Shown: one piece after another, positions 7,187-15,735 of the stretch
How positions within the stretch are numbered: position 1 is the stretch's first letter
Layout of the letters: each line of letters starts with the position of its first letter
Source: CAYRPN01 sp964426135
GTDB taxonomy: Bacteria > Planctomycetota > Phycisphaerae > Phycisphaerales > Phycisphaeraceae
Length of the DNA stretch: 64,000 nt
Reading direction: 5' to 3'
Assembly: GCA_964426135.1 (NCBI GenBank)
Contig: CAYRPN010000004.1
Span: 22,884 to 86,883 of the forward strand
Position numbers and translations under genes: made by a program
The notes under the pieces: generated by a model
Told to the model about the DNA's origin: nothing
Databases searched by the model: none
The model's input: only the letters and a program-made list of their open reading frames with translations

Positions 7187-8473
7187 TTGGCCGCCTTCCT
7201 CGTACTTCTGCTTCCATGCAATCCCGCCAGCGCCCAGATTCTCCAGGCCAAATGGGTCGACGAATCCGAGGAACGCATCGACGAGATTCGCAAGGTGCCC
7301 GTGCGCATCCTCGTGCTGGACCGCGCCGGCGATCACGTGGCCGACGCACCGGTGCGCATCGAGCAGTTGCGGCACGCGTTTCCCTTCGGCCTGCGCATCA
7401 CCGCCAAGTCCCTTGAAGCCGCGCCGGACAAGAACGCATTCCACAAGACGCCGGTGTGGCGCTGCTTCAATGCCGTCGCGCTGGACGCGCTGTCTCAGTG
7501 GCCGCGCACGCAGCCCGCGAAAGACCGCTGGGATTTCGAGGCGGTGGACCAGGCGATTCAATGGTCGCAGGATCGCAGCATGCTGGTGCGCTGGGGCGGC
7601 GTGGTCTCGGCGGATCCCGGCCGCATGCCGCAGTGGGCCGGTGGACTCAAGGGCGACGCGCTGCGGCTGGCGGTTGAAGGGCACACGCGGCAGGTGGTGC
7701 AGCGGTTCAACCGCAGCGTGGAGCAGTTCGACCTGATCGCGCATGCGATGGATCACGACGATCTGCAGCGCGAGTTGGGCGTGGCGGGCATTCGAAGACT
7801 GCACCAACTCGCCGAGGCGGACGCCCTGCACAAGCCGCAGGGCCGGTCGCGCAGCCAGGTGTGCCTGAAGTTCGAGGACTGCTTCTTCGGCGAACGCTTG
7901 TCGCGCACGGTGCAGCGCGTCATCAACGGCCGCGAGTCGTTCATTCCCGCCGACGCCGTCGCCGCGGAGATGCGCCTGCGCGGCTCCATTGTGGAAGCGC
8001 CGGTGACCCGCAGCGTCAAGGCCATGTGCGACACGGGGCTGCCTGTCGTCGTGACGGGATTGGAAGTGGCGGGGCCTTCGCCTGCGGCAGCGGCGATCAA
8101 TCTGGAGACGGCGCTGCGGTCGATCTTTTCGCAACCGGGCGTTGCCGGCATCTACATCAACGGCCTGCGCGGCGACGAACTGAACGACCACGAAGCCGCG
8201 CTGATGGATGAGAAGGGGCAGCCGAACGAAGCCGGCGATCTCTTCGACGCCATGATCCGCAAGCACTGGTGGAGCGATTCGACGATCAAAGCGGATGAAC
8301 TGGGCAACGTGCGCCATCGCGTGTTTGCCGGCGCTTATCGCATCAGCGCCAGGCTGCCCGACGGCTCGACGATCGAAGTGGAAACTCTTTTGCCAGCCGG
8401 CTCGAAGGAAAAACTGATCGTGCTGCAGGCGGTGGGAGCAGCGCCGGCGACGGTGGACGCGGAGAAGCCGTGA
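7106..8473 (+). CDS. secreted GH10-xylanase-like protein lacking both catalytic glutamates
   Basis: About 455 aa. The fold is that of glycoside hydrolase family 10: an early FPFG stretch, then FNAVALDAL with WDFEAVDQAIQWS, RWGGVVSAD-P-MPQW (the GH10 GH-LVWH..P.W strand), FDLIAHAM where GH10 has D-V-V-N-E, and VVVTGLEV where GH10 has TELDV. Both catalytic Glu positions are therefore replaced, so hydrolysis by the family mechanism is unlikely and carbohydrate binding or a scaffolding role is more plausible. A signal peptide is seen (AAFLVLLLPCNPASA/Q). The start is uncertain: 7106, 7127 and 7187 are all TTG, and the first residues are encoded by the 7093-7186 repeat. GH10-like proteins of this degenerate kind are frequent in planctomycetes. 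Confidence 0.72.
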   Translation: MKIENCQLQIASTNRNPSPGIFNFQSALAAFLVLLLPCNPASAQILQAKWVDESEERIDEIRKVPVRILVLDRAGDHVADAPVRIEQLRHAFPFGLRITAKSLEAAPDKNAFHKTPVWRCFNAVALDALSQWPRTQPAKDRWDFEAVDQAIQWSQDRSMLVRWGGVVSADPGRMPQWAGGLKGDALRLAVEGHTRQVVQRFNRSVEQFDLIAHAMDHDDLQRELGVAGIRRLHQLAEADALHKPQGRSRSQVCLKFEDCFFGERLSRTVQRVINGRESFIPADAVAAEMRLRGSIVEAPVTRSVKAMCDTGLPVVVTGLEVAGPSPAAAAINLETALRSIFSQPGVAGIYINGLRGDELNDHEAALMDEKGQPNEAGDLFDAMIRKHWWSDSTIKADELGNVRHRVFAGAYRISARLPDGSTIEVETLLPAGSKEKLIVLQAVGAAPATVDAEKP

Positions 8474-8547
8474 GATGCGGGAGCAGGTATAGCGAAAAGA
8501 GCGGGGCAAGCCCCGTCGCTAAACGGGGGCGTTCAACATTGCTCTTC

Positions 8548-8590
8548 ATCCTTTGCGTCCTTCGTGCCTTTGTGTCCTTTGTGGATCTCT
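8548..8590. repeat. CCTTTGTGT-type short tandem repeat
   Basis: Degenerate 9-10 base units (CCTTTGCGT, CCTTCGTGC, CCTTTGTGT) lie in the gap between convergent genes. The same family recurs at 41738-41775, 48228-48262 and 48340-48370. A half REP arm (GGGGCAAGCCCCGTCGCTAAAC) precedes it at about 8493-8524. Confidence 0.6.
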
Positions 8591-8612
8591 ATGGCTCGTT
8601 CGATCCTGTCGT

Positions 8613-10229
8613 CTAATTCAGCTTCTTTTTCATCTTCAAATCGTACTTCCCACCGGCGCTCACCTTCGTGTAAGCCGCGGCGCCCTCAGCGGGCTCGTTG
8701 CGATCGTAGATGTGCACGTGTCCCTTGCCCATGACCTGCAGTGTTTCGCTGGTGACGATCGCGGCGGTGCTTTCGTCGATGCCCAAGCCCAGGAGCTGCG
8801 GGAACGTGCGCTTGAGCGCTTCCATGTCCTTGAAGCGGTTCCGCTGCGTGAAGTGCTGGTCGATCGCCGTGGCCCGCATGAAGCCGAAGCCGCGCTCGTA
8901 ACCCTCCGCCATCATGTCGAGGTTGCCCAGCGGGTTGCCGCGCACGAGATACTCGCCCTGGATCGTCGCGCCGGCCGATGATCCGCCGATCGCTCCGCCG
9001 CGGGCGAGCACATCGTGCATTGCCTTGAGCGCGGGCGTGTCGTCGTAGCTGTCGACAAAGCGCCACTGCCTGCCGCCGCTGAACCAGATGCCGCCGGCTT
9101 TCTTCAACGCGTCCAGCACCTTCGTTTCACCTGCTTCCTTGCGCGATGCGGCGTGAACGATGACGATGTTCTTCGCGCCCGCCGCCTGCAGCATTTTCTC
9201 CTCACCCGGATGCGCCGGCGGATTGTCGCCCAGCGCCGTGGGAATGACCACGATCGTCGCGTCAGGCCCGCCGCTGGCTTCGATGAACTTCGCCAGCGCG
9301 TCCCTGGGCGTACCGCCGCCGCCGACGATCACCAGCGTGCCGCCCACGCCCACCGGCGCCGGCAATTCGCGCGGCGGAAACGGCGGCGCGGCCCGCGCGA
9401 TCGCCGCCCGGCTCAGCGCGATCAGGTCGGCGCTTTGCCCTTCCTTCAGCTCGATGAACTTCGCCTCGCGCGTCGCCGAGGCCGGCAAGCACACCGTCAC
9501 CGTGGAACTGCCCGCGATGCCGATGCTGCGCCCGCGCACCAGCATGGCGGTGCCTTCATCGATGCCGAAACCCACCAGCCCGGGATGCTGCGCCAAGGCA
9601 GCGATCAGCCGGCCCTTGCGATCGCGGGCGGCGAAGTGCTGATCGATAATCGCGCCGGTGACAAAGCCCAGGCCCGTGCCGATCGCCGGCTGCGGATTGC
9701 CGCTGCGAATCATCACGCGCGACATGATCGCGGCCCCGGCGCTGGTGCCCGCCACGATGCCGCCGCGCTGCAGCACCGCGCGAAACTCCTTCTCCGCCAG
9801 CGTGCCGACAAACGCCTTTTCCAGCCGCTCCTGCAGCCCGCCGTCGAAATAGACCATCGTCGCTTTCGTCAGCGGCTCGACGAACGCCTTGTCGTTCGCC
9901 CTGTCGCGGGAGATGGTGTGCAGCACGTCGACCTGCGAAAATCCCCTGTCTTTCCAGCTCTTGGCGATCTTCTCCGGATCGCACTTCTCTTCCGTGATGC
10001 CGGCGGTGGGCACCACGACCAGCCTCGCCTTGTCGCCGCCGGCCGCCTTCAAAAGCTGCGGCGTCAGCGCCGCCGGCCATTCGCCGCCACCGTGGATCAC
10101 GAGCAGGCCGGGCACGGGCTCGGCGATGGCGCTGTTCGGCGCGGCGGGGCCTGCCGCACCGGTCACGGCCCGCGACACCGCGAGAATCAAAAAGACGAGA
10201 AAGAACGAGAGGGTGCGGTGATGGCTCAC
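8613..10229 (-). CDS. secreted protein with two tandem cyanophycinase-like (S51) domains
   Basis: 538 aa with an N-terminal signal peptide (FFLVFLILAVSRAVTGAAG). Two homologous peptidase S51 domains follow. Domain 1 (about 40-270) has YFDGGLQ, the nucleophile elbow GTSAGA, DQHF and GFGIDEGTA. Domain 2 (about 300-525) has WFSGGRQ, GSSAGA, DQHF and GLGIDESTA. Both keep the candidate nucleophilic Ser, so both may be active. Cyanophycinases cut beta-Asp-Arg dipeptides from cyanophycin, but no cyanophycin synthetase is nearby and secreted S51 members may act on other isoaspartyl peptides. The usual bacterial cyanophycinase has a single domain of about 270 residues, so the duplication is notable. 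Confidence 0.88.
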   Translation of the reverse strand: MSHHRTLSFFLVFLILAVSRAVTGAAGPAAPNSAIAEPVPGLLVIHGGGEWPAALTPQLLKAAGGDKARLVVVPTAGITEEKCDPEKIAKSWKDRGFSQVDVLHTISRDRANDKAFVEPLTKATMVYFDGGLQERLEKAFVGTLAEKEFRAVLQRGGIVAGTSAGAAIMSRVMIRSGNPQPAIGTGLGFVTGAIIDQHFAARDRKGRLIAALAQHPGLVGFGIDEGTAMLVRGRSIGIAGSSTVTVCLPASATREAKFIELKEGQSADLIALSRAAIARAAPPFPPRELPAPVGVGGTLVIVGGGGTPRDALAKFIEASGGPDATIVVIPTALGDNPPAHPGEEKMLQAAGAKNIVIVHAASRKEAGETKVLDALKKAGGIWFSGGRQWRFVDSYDDTPALKAMHDVLARGGAIGGSSAGATIQGEYLVRGNPLGNLDMMAEGYERGFGFMRATAIDQHFTQRNRFKDMEALKRTFPQLLGLGIDESTAAIVTSETLQVMGKGHVHIYDRNEPAEGAAAYTKVSAGGKYDLKMKKKLN

Positions 10230-10368
10230 GATTGCATGCTACCGATGGGGTGTCGTGGGAACAATGAACGACAGGACCACCAGTGATGAAAGTATTCACG
10301 CCTGTCTCCGCGCCGACATCGCGCCTACCGTGCGGTTACTCTGTTGTGACCTTCCCTGGAGTTGCGCC

Positions 10369-11352
10369 ATGTTGCGATCCGCCCTGCCTCGCGTTGCGTC
10401 CGTTGCTCTATTCGCTCTCACCGCCGGCCCCGCGCTGGCCCAGACCGGGCCCGCGCTGATGCTGCTGCCCTGGAAGGAAGGCCAGAAGTTTGAGCTGAAC
10501 ATCGACACGTTCTTCGAGGCGGAAGGCAACACCGAAGTCCGCGCGGCCGGCGGCGGCGTGGACACGGCGCTGCAGCGGTATGAACTGGACGCCCGACTGA
10601 AACTGGGCGACATGGGCGCGATCAAGGGCGTGACCGTCGGCGCTGTGTTCGATTACATGAACATCGATTCGACCGATCCGCTGCTGGCCGAGCGACTGGT
10701 GGATCAGCGGATCGCGGTCGGCGCGACGCTGTGCCAGTGCGAAGGCTGGGAGGTGGCGGCGGTGCTGGGCGTGGGGTATGCGGGCAACAACCCCTTCGCC
10801 GACGCGGAGGCTCTCTACGGCATGGGCGATATCTACGGCACCTACAAACTCGATGAGCAATCGAGCCTGCAGGTTGGCATCAATTACAACGGCAACCGCT
10901 CGATCTTCCCCGACCTGCCGCTCCCCACCGTTTCGTACACCCGCAAGGTCAGCGACGAGTTCTTCTACACCATCGGCCTGCCCATCAGCCTCATCCAATG
11001 GAAGCCGATGGAAAAATTGACCCTCGAAATGAGCTACATTCCGATTTACACGATCGACGCGACGGTGAGCTACCAACTGACCGACGCGGTGACGATCTTC
11101 GGCGCGTTCAAGAATCGCTTCAGCTCGTACACGATCGACCAGGATCTGGACAACCGCCGAGTGTTCTTCCGCCAGCGCCGGCTGGAGGCGGGCGTGGAGT
11201 GGAAGGCGAGCGCCAATTTCAGCGTGACGGCGGCTGGGGGCTTTGCGTTTGACCAGGAGTTCTCGCGCGGGTTCGACGGGCGCGACAACGACACGTTCGC
11301 GGAACTGAGCGACGAGCCGTACCTGCGGGCGGCGGTGAAGATCGGGTTCTGA
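10369..11352 (+). CDS. predicted outer-membrane beta-barrel protein
   Basis: 327 aa from ATG 10369, chosen because GGAG lies 8 bases upstream and the signal peptide (VASVALFALTAGPALA/Q) starts there. Longer frames from 10255 have no ribosome-binding site. The mature protein is a series of alternating amphipathic strands (for example KGVTVGAVFDYMNI, VAAVLGVGYAGNN, SLQVGINYNGN) and ends in the aromatic C-terminal residue of a barrel strand (AAVKIGF). This points to a porin or OM channel; no transport substrate can be named. No neighbour on the same strand. Confidence 0.7.
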   Translation: MLRSALPRVASVALFALTAGPALAQTGPALMLLPWKEGQKFELNIDTFFEAEGNTEVRAAGGGVDTALQRYELDARLKLGDMGAIKGVTVGAVFDYMNIDSTDPLLAERLVDQRIAVGATLCQCEGWEVAAVLGVGYAGNNPFADAEALYGMGDIYGTYKLDEQSSLQVGINYNGNRSIFPDLPLPTVSYTRKVSDEFFYTIGLPISLIQWKPMEKLTLEMSYIPIYTIDATVSYQLTDAVTIFGAFKNRFSSYTIDQDLDNRRVFFRQRRLEAGVEWKASANFSVTAAGGFAFDQEFSRGFDGRDNDTFAELSDEPYLRAAVKIGF

Positions 11353-11443
11353 CTGACGTCCGAACGCTGGATGTGCTTCTTTGTCCGGGGCTTGTTCACT
11401 CGCATTCCCGAAAGGGAAGTAGTGTAAGGATCGCTTCGCGTTT

Positions 11444-11905
11444 TCACGCCCCCGTGTGACCGAACCCGCCTTCGCCGCGCTCGGTGGGCGGCAGTTCCGC
11501 CACCTCGACCCATTGCGTGCGCGGCACTGGCGCGATCAGCATCTGGGCGATGCGCATGCCACGGGTGATCTGAAACGCATCCGAGCCCAGGTTGATCAAC
11601 GGCACCTTCACCTCTCCGCGATAGTCCGCATCGATGGTGCCGGGTGCGTTGATCATCGTGATGCCGTGCTTGGCGGCGAGGCCGGAGCGCGGGCGGACCT
11701 GCGCCTCGTAACCCACGGGCACCGCCATCGCGAAGCCGCAGGGAATCAGCATGATCCGCCCCGGCTCGATCGTCGCCGGCAGGTCGGCCGGCACGCAGGC
11801 GTGCAGGTCCATGCCCGCGGCATGGGCGGACTGATAATCGGGCAGCGGAAGATCGTCGCTGCCCGGCAGCCGGCGGATGGAAACGCTCACGGTCGAAGGG
11901 CTCAT
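11444..11905 (-). CDS. dut: dUTP diphosphatase
   Basis: 153-aa homotrimeric dUTPase that hydrolyses dUTP to dUMP and PPi, keeping uracil out of DNA and feeding dTMP synthesis. All five motifs are present: GMDLHA, PRSGLAAKHGI, GTIDADYRGE (with the substrate-discriminating Tyr and catalytic Asp), RGMRIAQM and the glycine-rich tail RGEGGFGHTG. Start chosen at 11905 (MSPSTVSVSIRRLPG), which gives the normal length; 19 extra residues in a longer frame have no homology. Divergent from the entericidin-like gene with only 72 bases between the starts. Confidence 0.95.
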   Translation of the reverse strand: MSPSTVSVSIRRLPGSDDLPLPDYQSAHAAGMDLHACVPADLPATIEPGRIMLIPCGFAMAVPVGYEAQVRPRSGLAAKHGITMINAPGTIDADYRGEVKVPLINLGSDAFQITRGMRIAQMLIAPVPRTQWVEVAELPPTERGEGGFGHTGA

Positions 11906-11977
11906 TGGCCGAGATGATAACGAGGGACGCCGAGCCCGACAGACCTCGGCATGTGGAACCAAGCTTTGGAGACCGTC

Positions 11978-12118
11978 ATGAAACTGCTGCGAATGGTGAC
12001 CCTGCTTGCCCTGGCGGCAGCGATCCTGGCCGGCTGCGAAACCGTCAAGGGCGTCGGACGCGACATCACCGCGCTGGGCGAAGGCACGCAGCGACTGGTC
12101 AACGATGAGAATCGCTGA
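11978..12118 (+). CDS. entericidin-like small lipoprotein
   Basis: 46-aa peptide starting MKLLRMVTLLALAAA with GGAG 7 bases upstream of ATG 11978. The lipobox LAGC is followed by ETVKGVGRDITALGEG, closely matching the EcnA/EcnB signature (C-x-TVKGVG-DI). Entericidins are small membrane lipoproteins linked to stress lysis in enterobacteria, and planctomycete members are uncharacterised. Only 26 residues remain after processing. An upstream in-frame ATG at 11951 would add nine residues before the signal peptide and is less likely. Confidence 0.85.
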   Translation: MKLLRMVTLLALAAAILAGCETVKGVGRDITALGEGTQRLVNDENR

Positions 12119-12220
12119 CTCGCCGAGGAGCGGGACTGAAACGAACTGAACGTTCCTCTCATCCCCGCACCGTCGGCGGCGCGCGTCAGCCGAGTTCTCC
12201 CGCGCTTCGATCTGGCGGTA

Positions 12221-12416
12221 AGGAATCGGAACGAAACAACTTCCCGATTTGCAAGACTCGAACTCCCCTCCCTTTTAGGGAGGGGCAGGGGGAGGGTCGG
12301 CCGAACAGCCTGATTTCATGCACAATCATGCAGTGCGCCGACCCTCCCCTAACCCCTCCCTAGGAGGGAGGGGAATCGGAAAGGCCAAGTCGGGAAGTTA
12401 TTTCGGTCACGATCCT
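12221..12416. mobile_element. 196-bp MITE-like inverted-repeat element, copy A
   Basis: Long imperfect terminal arms: AGGAATCGGAACGAAACAAC at the left end pairs with the complement of the right end (...GGGAAGTTATTTCGGTCACGATCCT). Inner arms are CCCTCCC-rich (ACTCCCCTCCC / GGGAGGGGA). No coding capacity. It is upstream of the nucleosidase gene. Copy B (13207-13403) has the same loop in the opposite orientation. Confidence 0.8.
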
Positions 12417-12467
12417 AAACGTTCCACGCCATCGTTCTCACCAGCGCCAAACGCTACCATCACCGGC

Positions 12468-13208
12468 GTGCTCTCCTCGACGCTCATCCTTGCCGCCTTG
12501 CGCGATGAGTTGTTGCCCGCGGCACATCGATTGAAACTCACGCGCCGCATGGATCATTTCACCGGCCGGGTCGGCGGTGTTCCCGTCATCGCGCGGGTCA
12601 TCGGCATGGGCGCGGCCAGGGCAGGGCTCGCGGCGCGGCAGGCGATTGCCGAACATCGGCCGGGGCGGGTGACCCTCATCGGATTCAGCGGTGCCCTGTC
12701 GCCGGCGCTCGCCGGCGCGGACATCGTCCGTCCGCAGTGGGTGCGAAACGCGCGGGGCGAAACGCTGCGTCTCGGTTCTTCGCCAATCTCACCGGTGGCG
12801 GTCGTCACTGCGGCGGAATGCTCCAGCGCGCTGACGCTGTTGACCAGCGATCATCTCGTTTGCGATCCCGCCGAGAAGCGCCGACTGGGCGATACTTTCC
12901 GCGCGGCGATCGTGGACATGGAATCGTTCGCCGTGGCGGAGGCGGCGCGTGAAGCGTGCGTGCCGCTGACGGTGGTGCGGGCTGTCAGCGACGACGTCGG
13001 CACAGCACTGCCGCCGCAGATGGCGGACTGGGTGAACGCGGACGGTTCGCCGAGCATCGTGCGCGCGACGCTGGCGCTCTTGCGTCGGCCCTCGCTGCTG
13101 CCCGTATTGCTCAAAATGCGAAAGCACACTCAACTGGCGGCGCAGCGACTGGCGGAGGAACTGGAACGCGAACTGGCGCCTGCGCTGGATTCGAGCAATC
13201 CCATTTAG
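12468..13208 (+). CDS. nucleoside phosphorylase/nucleosidase-like protein
   Basis: 246 aa from GTG 12468, where family similarity begins (VLSSTLILAALRDEL). A longer frame from 12318 starts inside the 12221-12416 element and encodes repeat peptide (PSPNPSLGGRG), so it is rejected. The PNP/UDP phosphorylase signature is seen in VTLIGFSGALSP and the purine/ribose-binding segment VDMESFAVAEAA, with the VSDD motif that follows in MTA/SAH nucleosidases. The protein may remove adenine or another base from a nucleoside; hopanoid-associated HpnG phosphorylases share these motifs and are an alternative. Its TAG stop overlaps the first bases of element copy B. Confidence 0.75.
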   Translation: MLSSTLILAALRDELLPAAHRLKLTRRMDHFTGRVGGVPVIARVIGMGAARAGLAARQAIAEHRPGRVTLIGFSGALSPALAGADIVRPQWVRNARGETLRLGSSPISPVAVVTAAECSSALTLLTSDHLVCDPAEKRRLGDTFRAAIVDMESFAVAEAAREACVPLTVVRAVSDDVGTALPPQMADWVNADGSPSIVRATLALLRRPSLLPVLLKMRKHTQLAAQRLAEELERELAPALDSSNPI

Positions 13209-13403
13209 GAATGGGGCCGAAATAATTTCCCCGTTTCGCATTTCTGATTCCCCTCCCTCTTAGGGAGGGGTTAGGGGAGGGTCGGGCGCACTGCGTGATT
13301 GTGCGTGAAATCAGGCTGTTTGCTCGACCCTCCCCCTGCCCCTCCCTAAGAGGGAGGGGAGTACGAACTGTGCTAATCGGGAAGTTATTTCGTTTCCATT
13401 CCT
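13207..13403. mobile_element. 197-bp MITE-like inverted-repeat element, copy B
   Basis: Begins AGGAATGGGGCCGAAATAAT and ends GTTATTTCGTTTCCATTCCT. The loop (GCGCACTGCGTGATTGTGC...) is the reverse complement of the loop of copy A, so the two copies flank the nucleosidase gene in opposite orientations. The first base pairs overlap the nucleosidase stop codon. Confidence 0.8.
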
Positions 13404-13542
13404 TAGCCGTCGGGCTTGCCCGCCGCGACCTCTCAGAACTCTGAGCATTTTCAGTTTCACCGCGCCGGCGGCCTGACGCAATATCGCGAATCGACGTTGC
13501 ACTGCGGCTGGAGGTTCTCGGCGGGCAAGCCCGCCGGCTAAA
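13403..13542. repeat. REPIN-like inverted repeat
   Basis: TTAGCCGTCGGGCTTGCCCGCCG at the left pairs with CGGCGGGCAAGCCCGCCGGCTAA at the right, with hairpin arms GGGC-TT-GCCC. It directly abuts element copy B. Together they fill 13209-13566; no gene is seen in that gap. Confidence 0.75.
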
Positions 13543-13566
13543 TGACAAGCACTGCCGCGCCCCGGC

Positions 13567-14574
13567 TCAGAGCCATCTCTTTCGCGAAAGCCAGGTGAGT
13601 TGCAGGACGACGATGGTCGCGGCGACGATCCAGAACATGACGTAGCCGAACTCCCATTTCACTTCGGGCAGGAATTCGAAGTTCATTCCGTAGATGCCGC
13701 ACAGAAACGTCAGCGGCATGAAGATGACGGAGAAAACGGTCAGCCGCTGCATGATGAGGTTGGTGCGGTGCGAGACCATCGACATGTGCAGGTTCAGCGA
13801 GTTGTTCAAGACCTCGTGATCGACGATCAGGTCCTGCAGCACGCGCTCCACCGCGCCGACCATGTTGAGCAGATACGGCTGCGTCGCCTCGCTGATGAAG
13901 ACGCTCTTGCGCGTCGCCAACTCGGTGAGCACGGCGCGGGCCGGCAGCAGAATCTTGCGGAAGTGCAGCAGGTCCGTGCCCAGTTCCGAGACGTGCAGGA
14001 AAACGGCCTCATTCATGGACTGAATCAGCTCGCGCTGCACGCCTTCGACGAGATCCTCGAACCTGTTCTGCACTTCCTGATAGTTCTCGACGAGGTGATC
14101 CCACAGTTCATAGAGGAGAAAGCTGGGGGTCTGGGCATAGCGCTGAAAGTCCGCGGAGAACTCGCGCCGCATCGCGTCGACCACCAGCACCGGGCCGCGG
14201 TGAATGGTGACGAGCGTGGTGCGGCCGATGACGGCGTCGATGCGCTGCAGCGAAAAGTCTCGCCCGGTGAGCTTACATCCGGACATGACCAGATGCAGGC
14301 AATCCTCATATCGTGCCTGCATGGTGGCTTCGGCGCCGTGCAGGGCGGAGTCGAGAATGTGGGCATCCACGAGTTTCATGGCCCGCAGGGTGTCGCGGGC
14401 CGCCGCCGGATCGTCCACGGTCACGTCGATCCAGACGAAACCGCCCCGAGCGACGGCATCGGGAATGTCTTCGATGCGGATGACCTGCTCGACCTTGGTT
14501 TGAAAGTAGAGGACGACCGCCCAGATCGAGCAACCGGGAAACGAGGCCGAAGGAAGTGACGCGGATGATTCCAC
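13567..14574 (-). CDS. corA: CorA family divalent cation transporter
   Basis: Up to 335 aa. CorA forms a pentameric Mg2+ (also Co2+/Ni2+) channel in the inner membrane. A long cytoplasmic domain with the typical alpha-helical stalk (about 160-270) is followed by two C-terminal membrane helices. The selectivity motif is present as YGMN in FLCGIYGMNFEFLPE, near residue 296. The last helix ends SRKRWL. The first 25-30 residues (MESSASLPSASFPGC...) are not typical and translation may start a little later. No neighbours in operon. Family call is secure; the exact ion is not. Confidence 0.9.
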   Translation of the reverse strand: MESSASLPSASFPGCSIWAVVLYFQTKVEQVIRIEDIPDAVARGGFVWIDVTVDDPAAARDTLRAMKLVDAHILDSALHGAEATMQARYEDCLHLVMSGCKLTGRDFSLQRIDAVIGRTTLVTIHRGPVLVVDAMRREFSADFQRYAQTPSFLLYELWDHLVENYQEVQNRFEDLVEGVQRELIQSMNEAVFLHVSELGTDLLHFRKILLPARAVLTELATRKSVFISEATQPYLLNMVGAVERVLQDLIVDHEVLNNSLNLHMSMVSHRTNLIMQRLTVFSVIFMPLTFLCGIYGMNFEFLPEVKWEFGYVMFWIVAATIVVLQLTWLSRKRWL

Positions 14575-14671
14575 GGCGGCATTCTACAGGGAGAAATGTT
14601 TCAGCGTTTCAGCGTTTCAAGTTCCGCCGTCTCATCGGCTTCGATCACCCTTGCAACGGCGCGGCCAAGCA

Positions 14672-15238
14672 TCAAGGCTTGCCCGCCTTGTTCAACACCT
14701 CCGCCATCTGGGTGAAGGCTCCGACGCTGAATCCGCGGTCGTGGAAGAAAATCACCTTGCCTTGGGCGTCCAGCAACAGGATGCGCCCGGGCAGCGGGGT
14801 CTCATTGCCGGTGAACCGCGCGATCTGGTCGGCGTCGCCATAGACGGTGATGACCGAGGCCCAGTCCTCGCTGGGGATGCCCGAGCGCATGCCCTGGTCG
14901 ATGGAGCCGGCGAAGAGGCCGGGGATCATGCCGACGATGGTGGGCACCTCGAAAACTTTCACGCTCAGTTGCGACTGCTGCAGCGCTAGCAGCCAGCGGT
15001 CCAGGTCGAACTGCGTGTTCTGCTGGTAACCGACGAGCACCAGCGTCGGCTGACCGGCCCAGGCATCGGGCAGGACGACGGCTTCGTTCTTCAGGCTGGT
15101 GCCTTTGACGACAGGGAACCGCTCGCCGGTCGGATCGCGGCGCGGGTAGGTTGTGCCGCAGCCGTTGAGGAGCAGAAGCGAACCTGCGATCAGGCTTGCG
15201 GCAACGATCAGAAGCATCCAGCGGTATCGGCGAAGCAT
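14672..15238 (-). CDS. thioredoxin-fold lipoprotein
   Basis: 188 aa from ATG 15238, which has AAGGA 7 bases upstream. Longer frames overlap the upstream gene in another frame. The type II signal peptide has lipobox LLLLNGC. The mature part (FPVVKGTSLKNEAVVLPDAWAGQPTLVLVGYQQ... GRILLLDAQGKVIFFHDRGFS) has the strand-helix order of a thioredoxin fold but no CxxC pair, like the ATP10/DUF-type relatives. A thiol redox role is therefore unlikely; a chaperone or assembly role is possible. It starts 11 bases after the end of the membrane-protein gene 15250-15681 and is probably cotranscribed with it. Confidence 0.65.
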   Translation of the reverse strand: MLRRYRWMLLIVAASLIAGSLLLLNGCGTTYPRRDPTGERFPVVKGTSLKNEAVVLPDAWAGQPTLVLVGYQQNTQFDLDRWLLALQQSQLSVKVFEVPTIVGMIPGLFAGSIDQGMRSGIPSEDWASVITVYGDADQIARFTGNETPLPGRILLLDAQGKVIFFHDRGFSVGAFTQMAEVLNKAGKP

Positions 15239-15249
15239 GAGAGTTCCTT

Positions 15250-15681
15250 TCACGGTTCCAAGGTGAGCAGCATGACACAGCCCAGCACGCTGCGACCGGT
15301 CCAGCACCCGGTGCGAATCCAGTTGGTTCGCACCAGCCTGCGCACCACCTGAGGCGAGAACTGCAGCGAAAGCAGGCGATGGCACGGCACCTGGAGCAAA
15401 GCCGTGCTGAGCCAGATGACGACGAGGATGACCACGCTCGCCCACGCTGCAAACTGCATGCGGGCCTCGACCATCTGGGGCAGGATCACGGCGATCGCCG
15501 CTTCGCCGAGCATGATGGGCGCCACCACCCAACCGGTGCGCGTGACGTGGGACTGTTCGTACGCGACGGCACTGGACGCCCCCACCGCGCCCAGCAGCGG
15601 GTAGTGAACGATCTGCACAAACCAGATCAAGCCGGTCATGCAGGACGCAAGCAGCAGGTTGGCGATGAGCAAGACGGTCAT
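15250..15681 (-). CDS. four-helix membrane protein, unknown function
   Basis: 143 aa from ATG 15681 (MTVLLIANLLLASCMTGLIWFVQ), preferred because a 22-residue upstream extension is hydrophilic and repetitive. Four hydrophobic segments are seen. The pattern IWFVQIVHYPLL...Y...H...RTGWVVAPIMLGE resembles the DUF1772-like small membrane proteins of bacteria. No catalytic motif. First gene of a probable two-gene unit with the lipoprotein downstream. Confidence 0.65.
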   Translation of the reverse strand: MTVLLIANLLLASCMTGLIWFVQIVHYPLLGAVGASSAVAYEQSHVTRTGWVVAPIMLGEAAIAVILPQMVEARMQFAAWASVVILVVIWLSTALLQVPCHRLLSLQFSPQVVRRLVRTNWIRTGCWTGRSVLGCVMLLTLEP

Positions 15682-15735
15682 GGGGTGACAGGGTGAATGG
15701 AGCTGGATGCCGCGCGTTCGCCGCCGAAAAGGCGA

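Noticed and set aside
12318..12467. Extended N-terminus of the nucleosidase from 12318
   Set aside because: It is translated MITE-like repeat (PSPNPSLGGRG); homology begins at GTG 12468.
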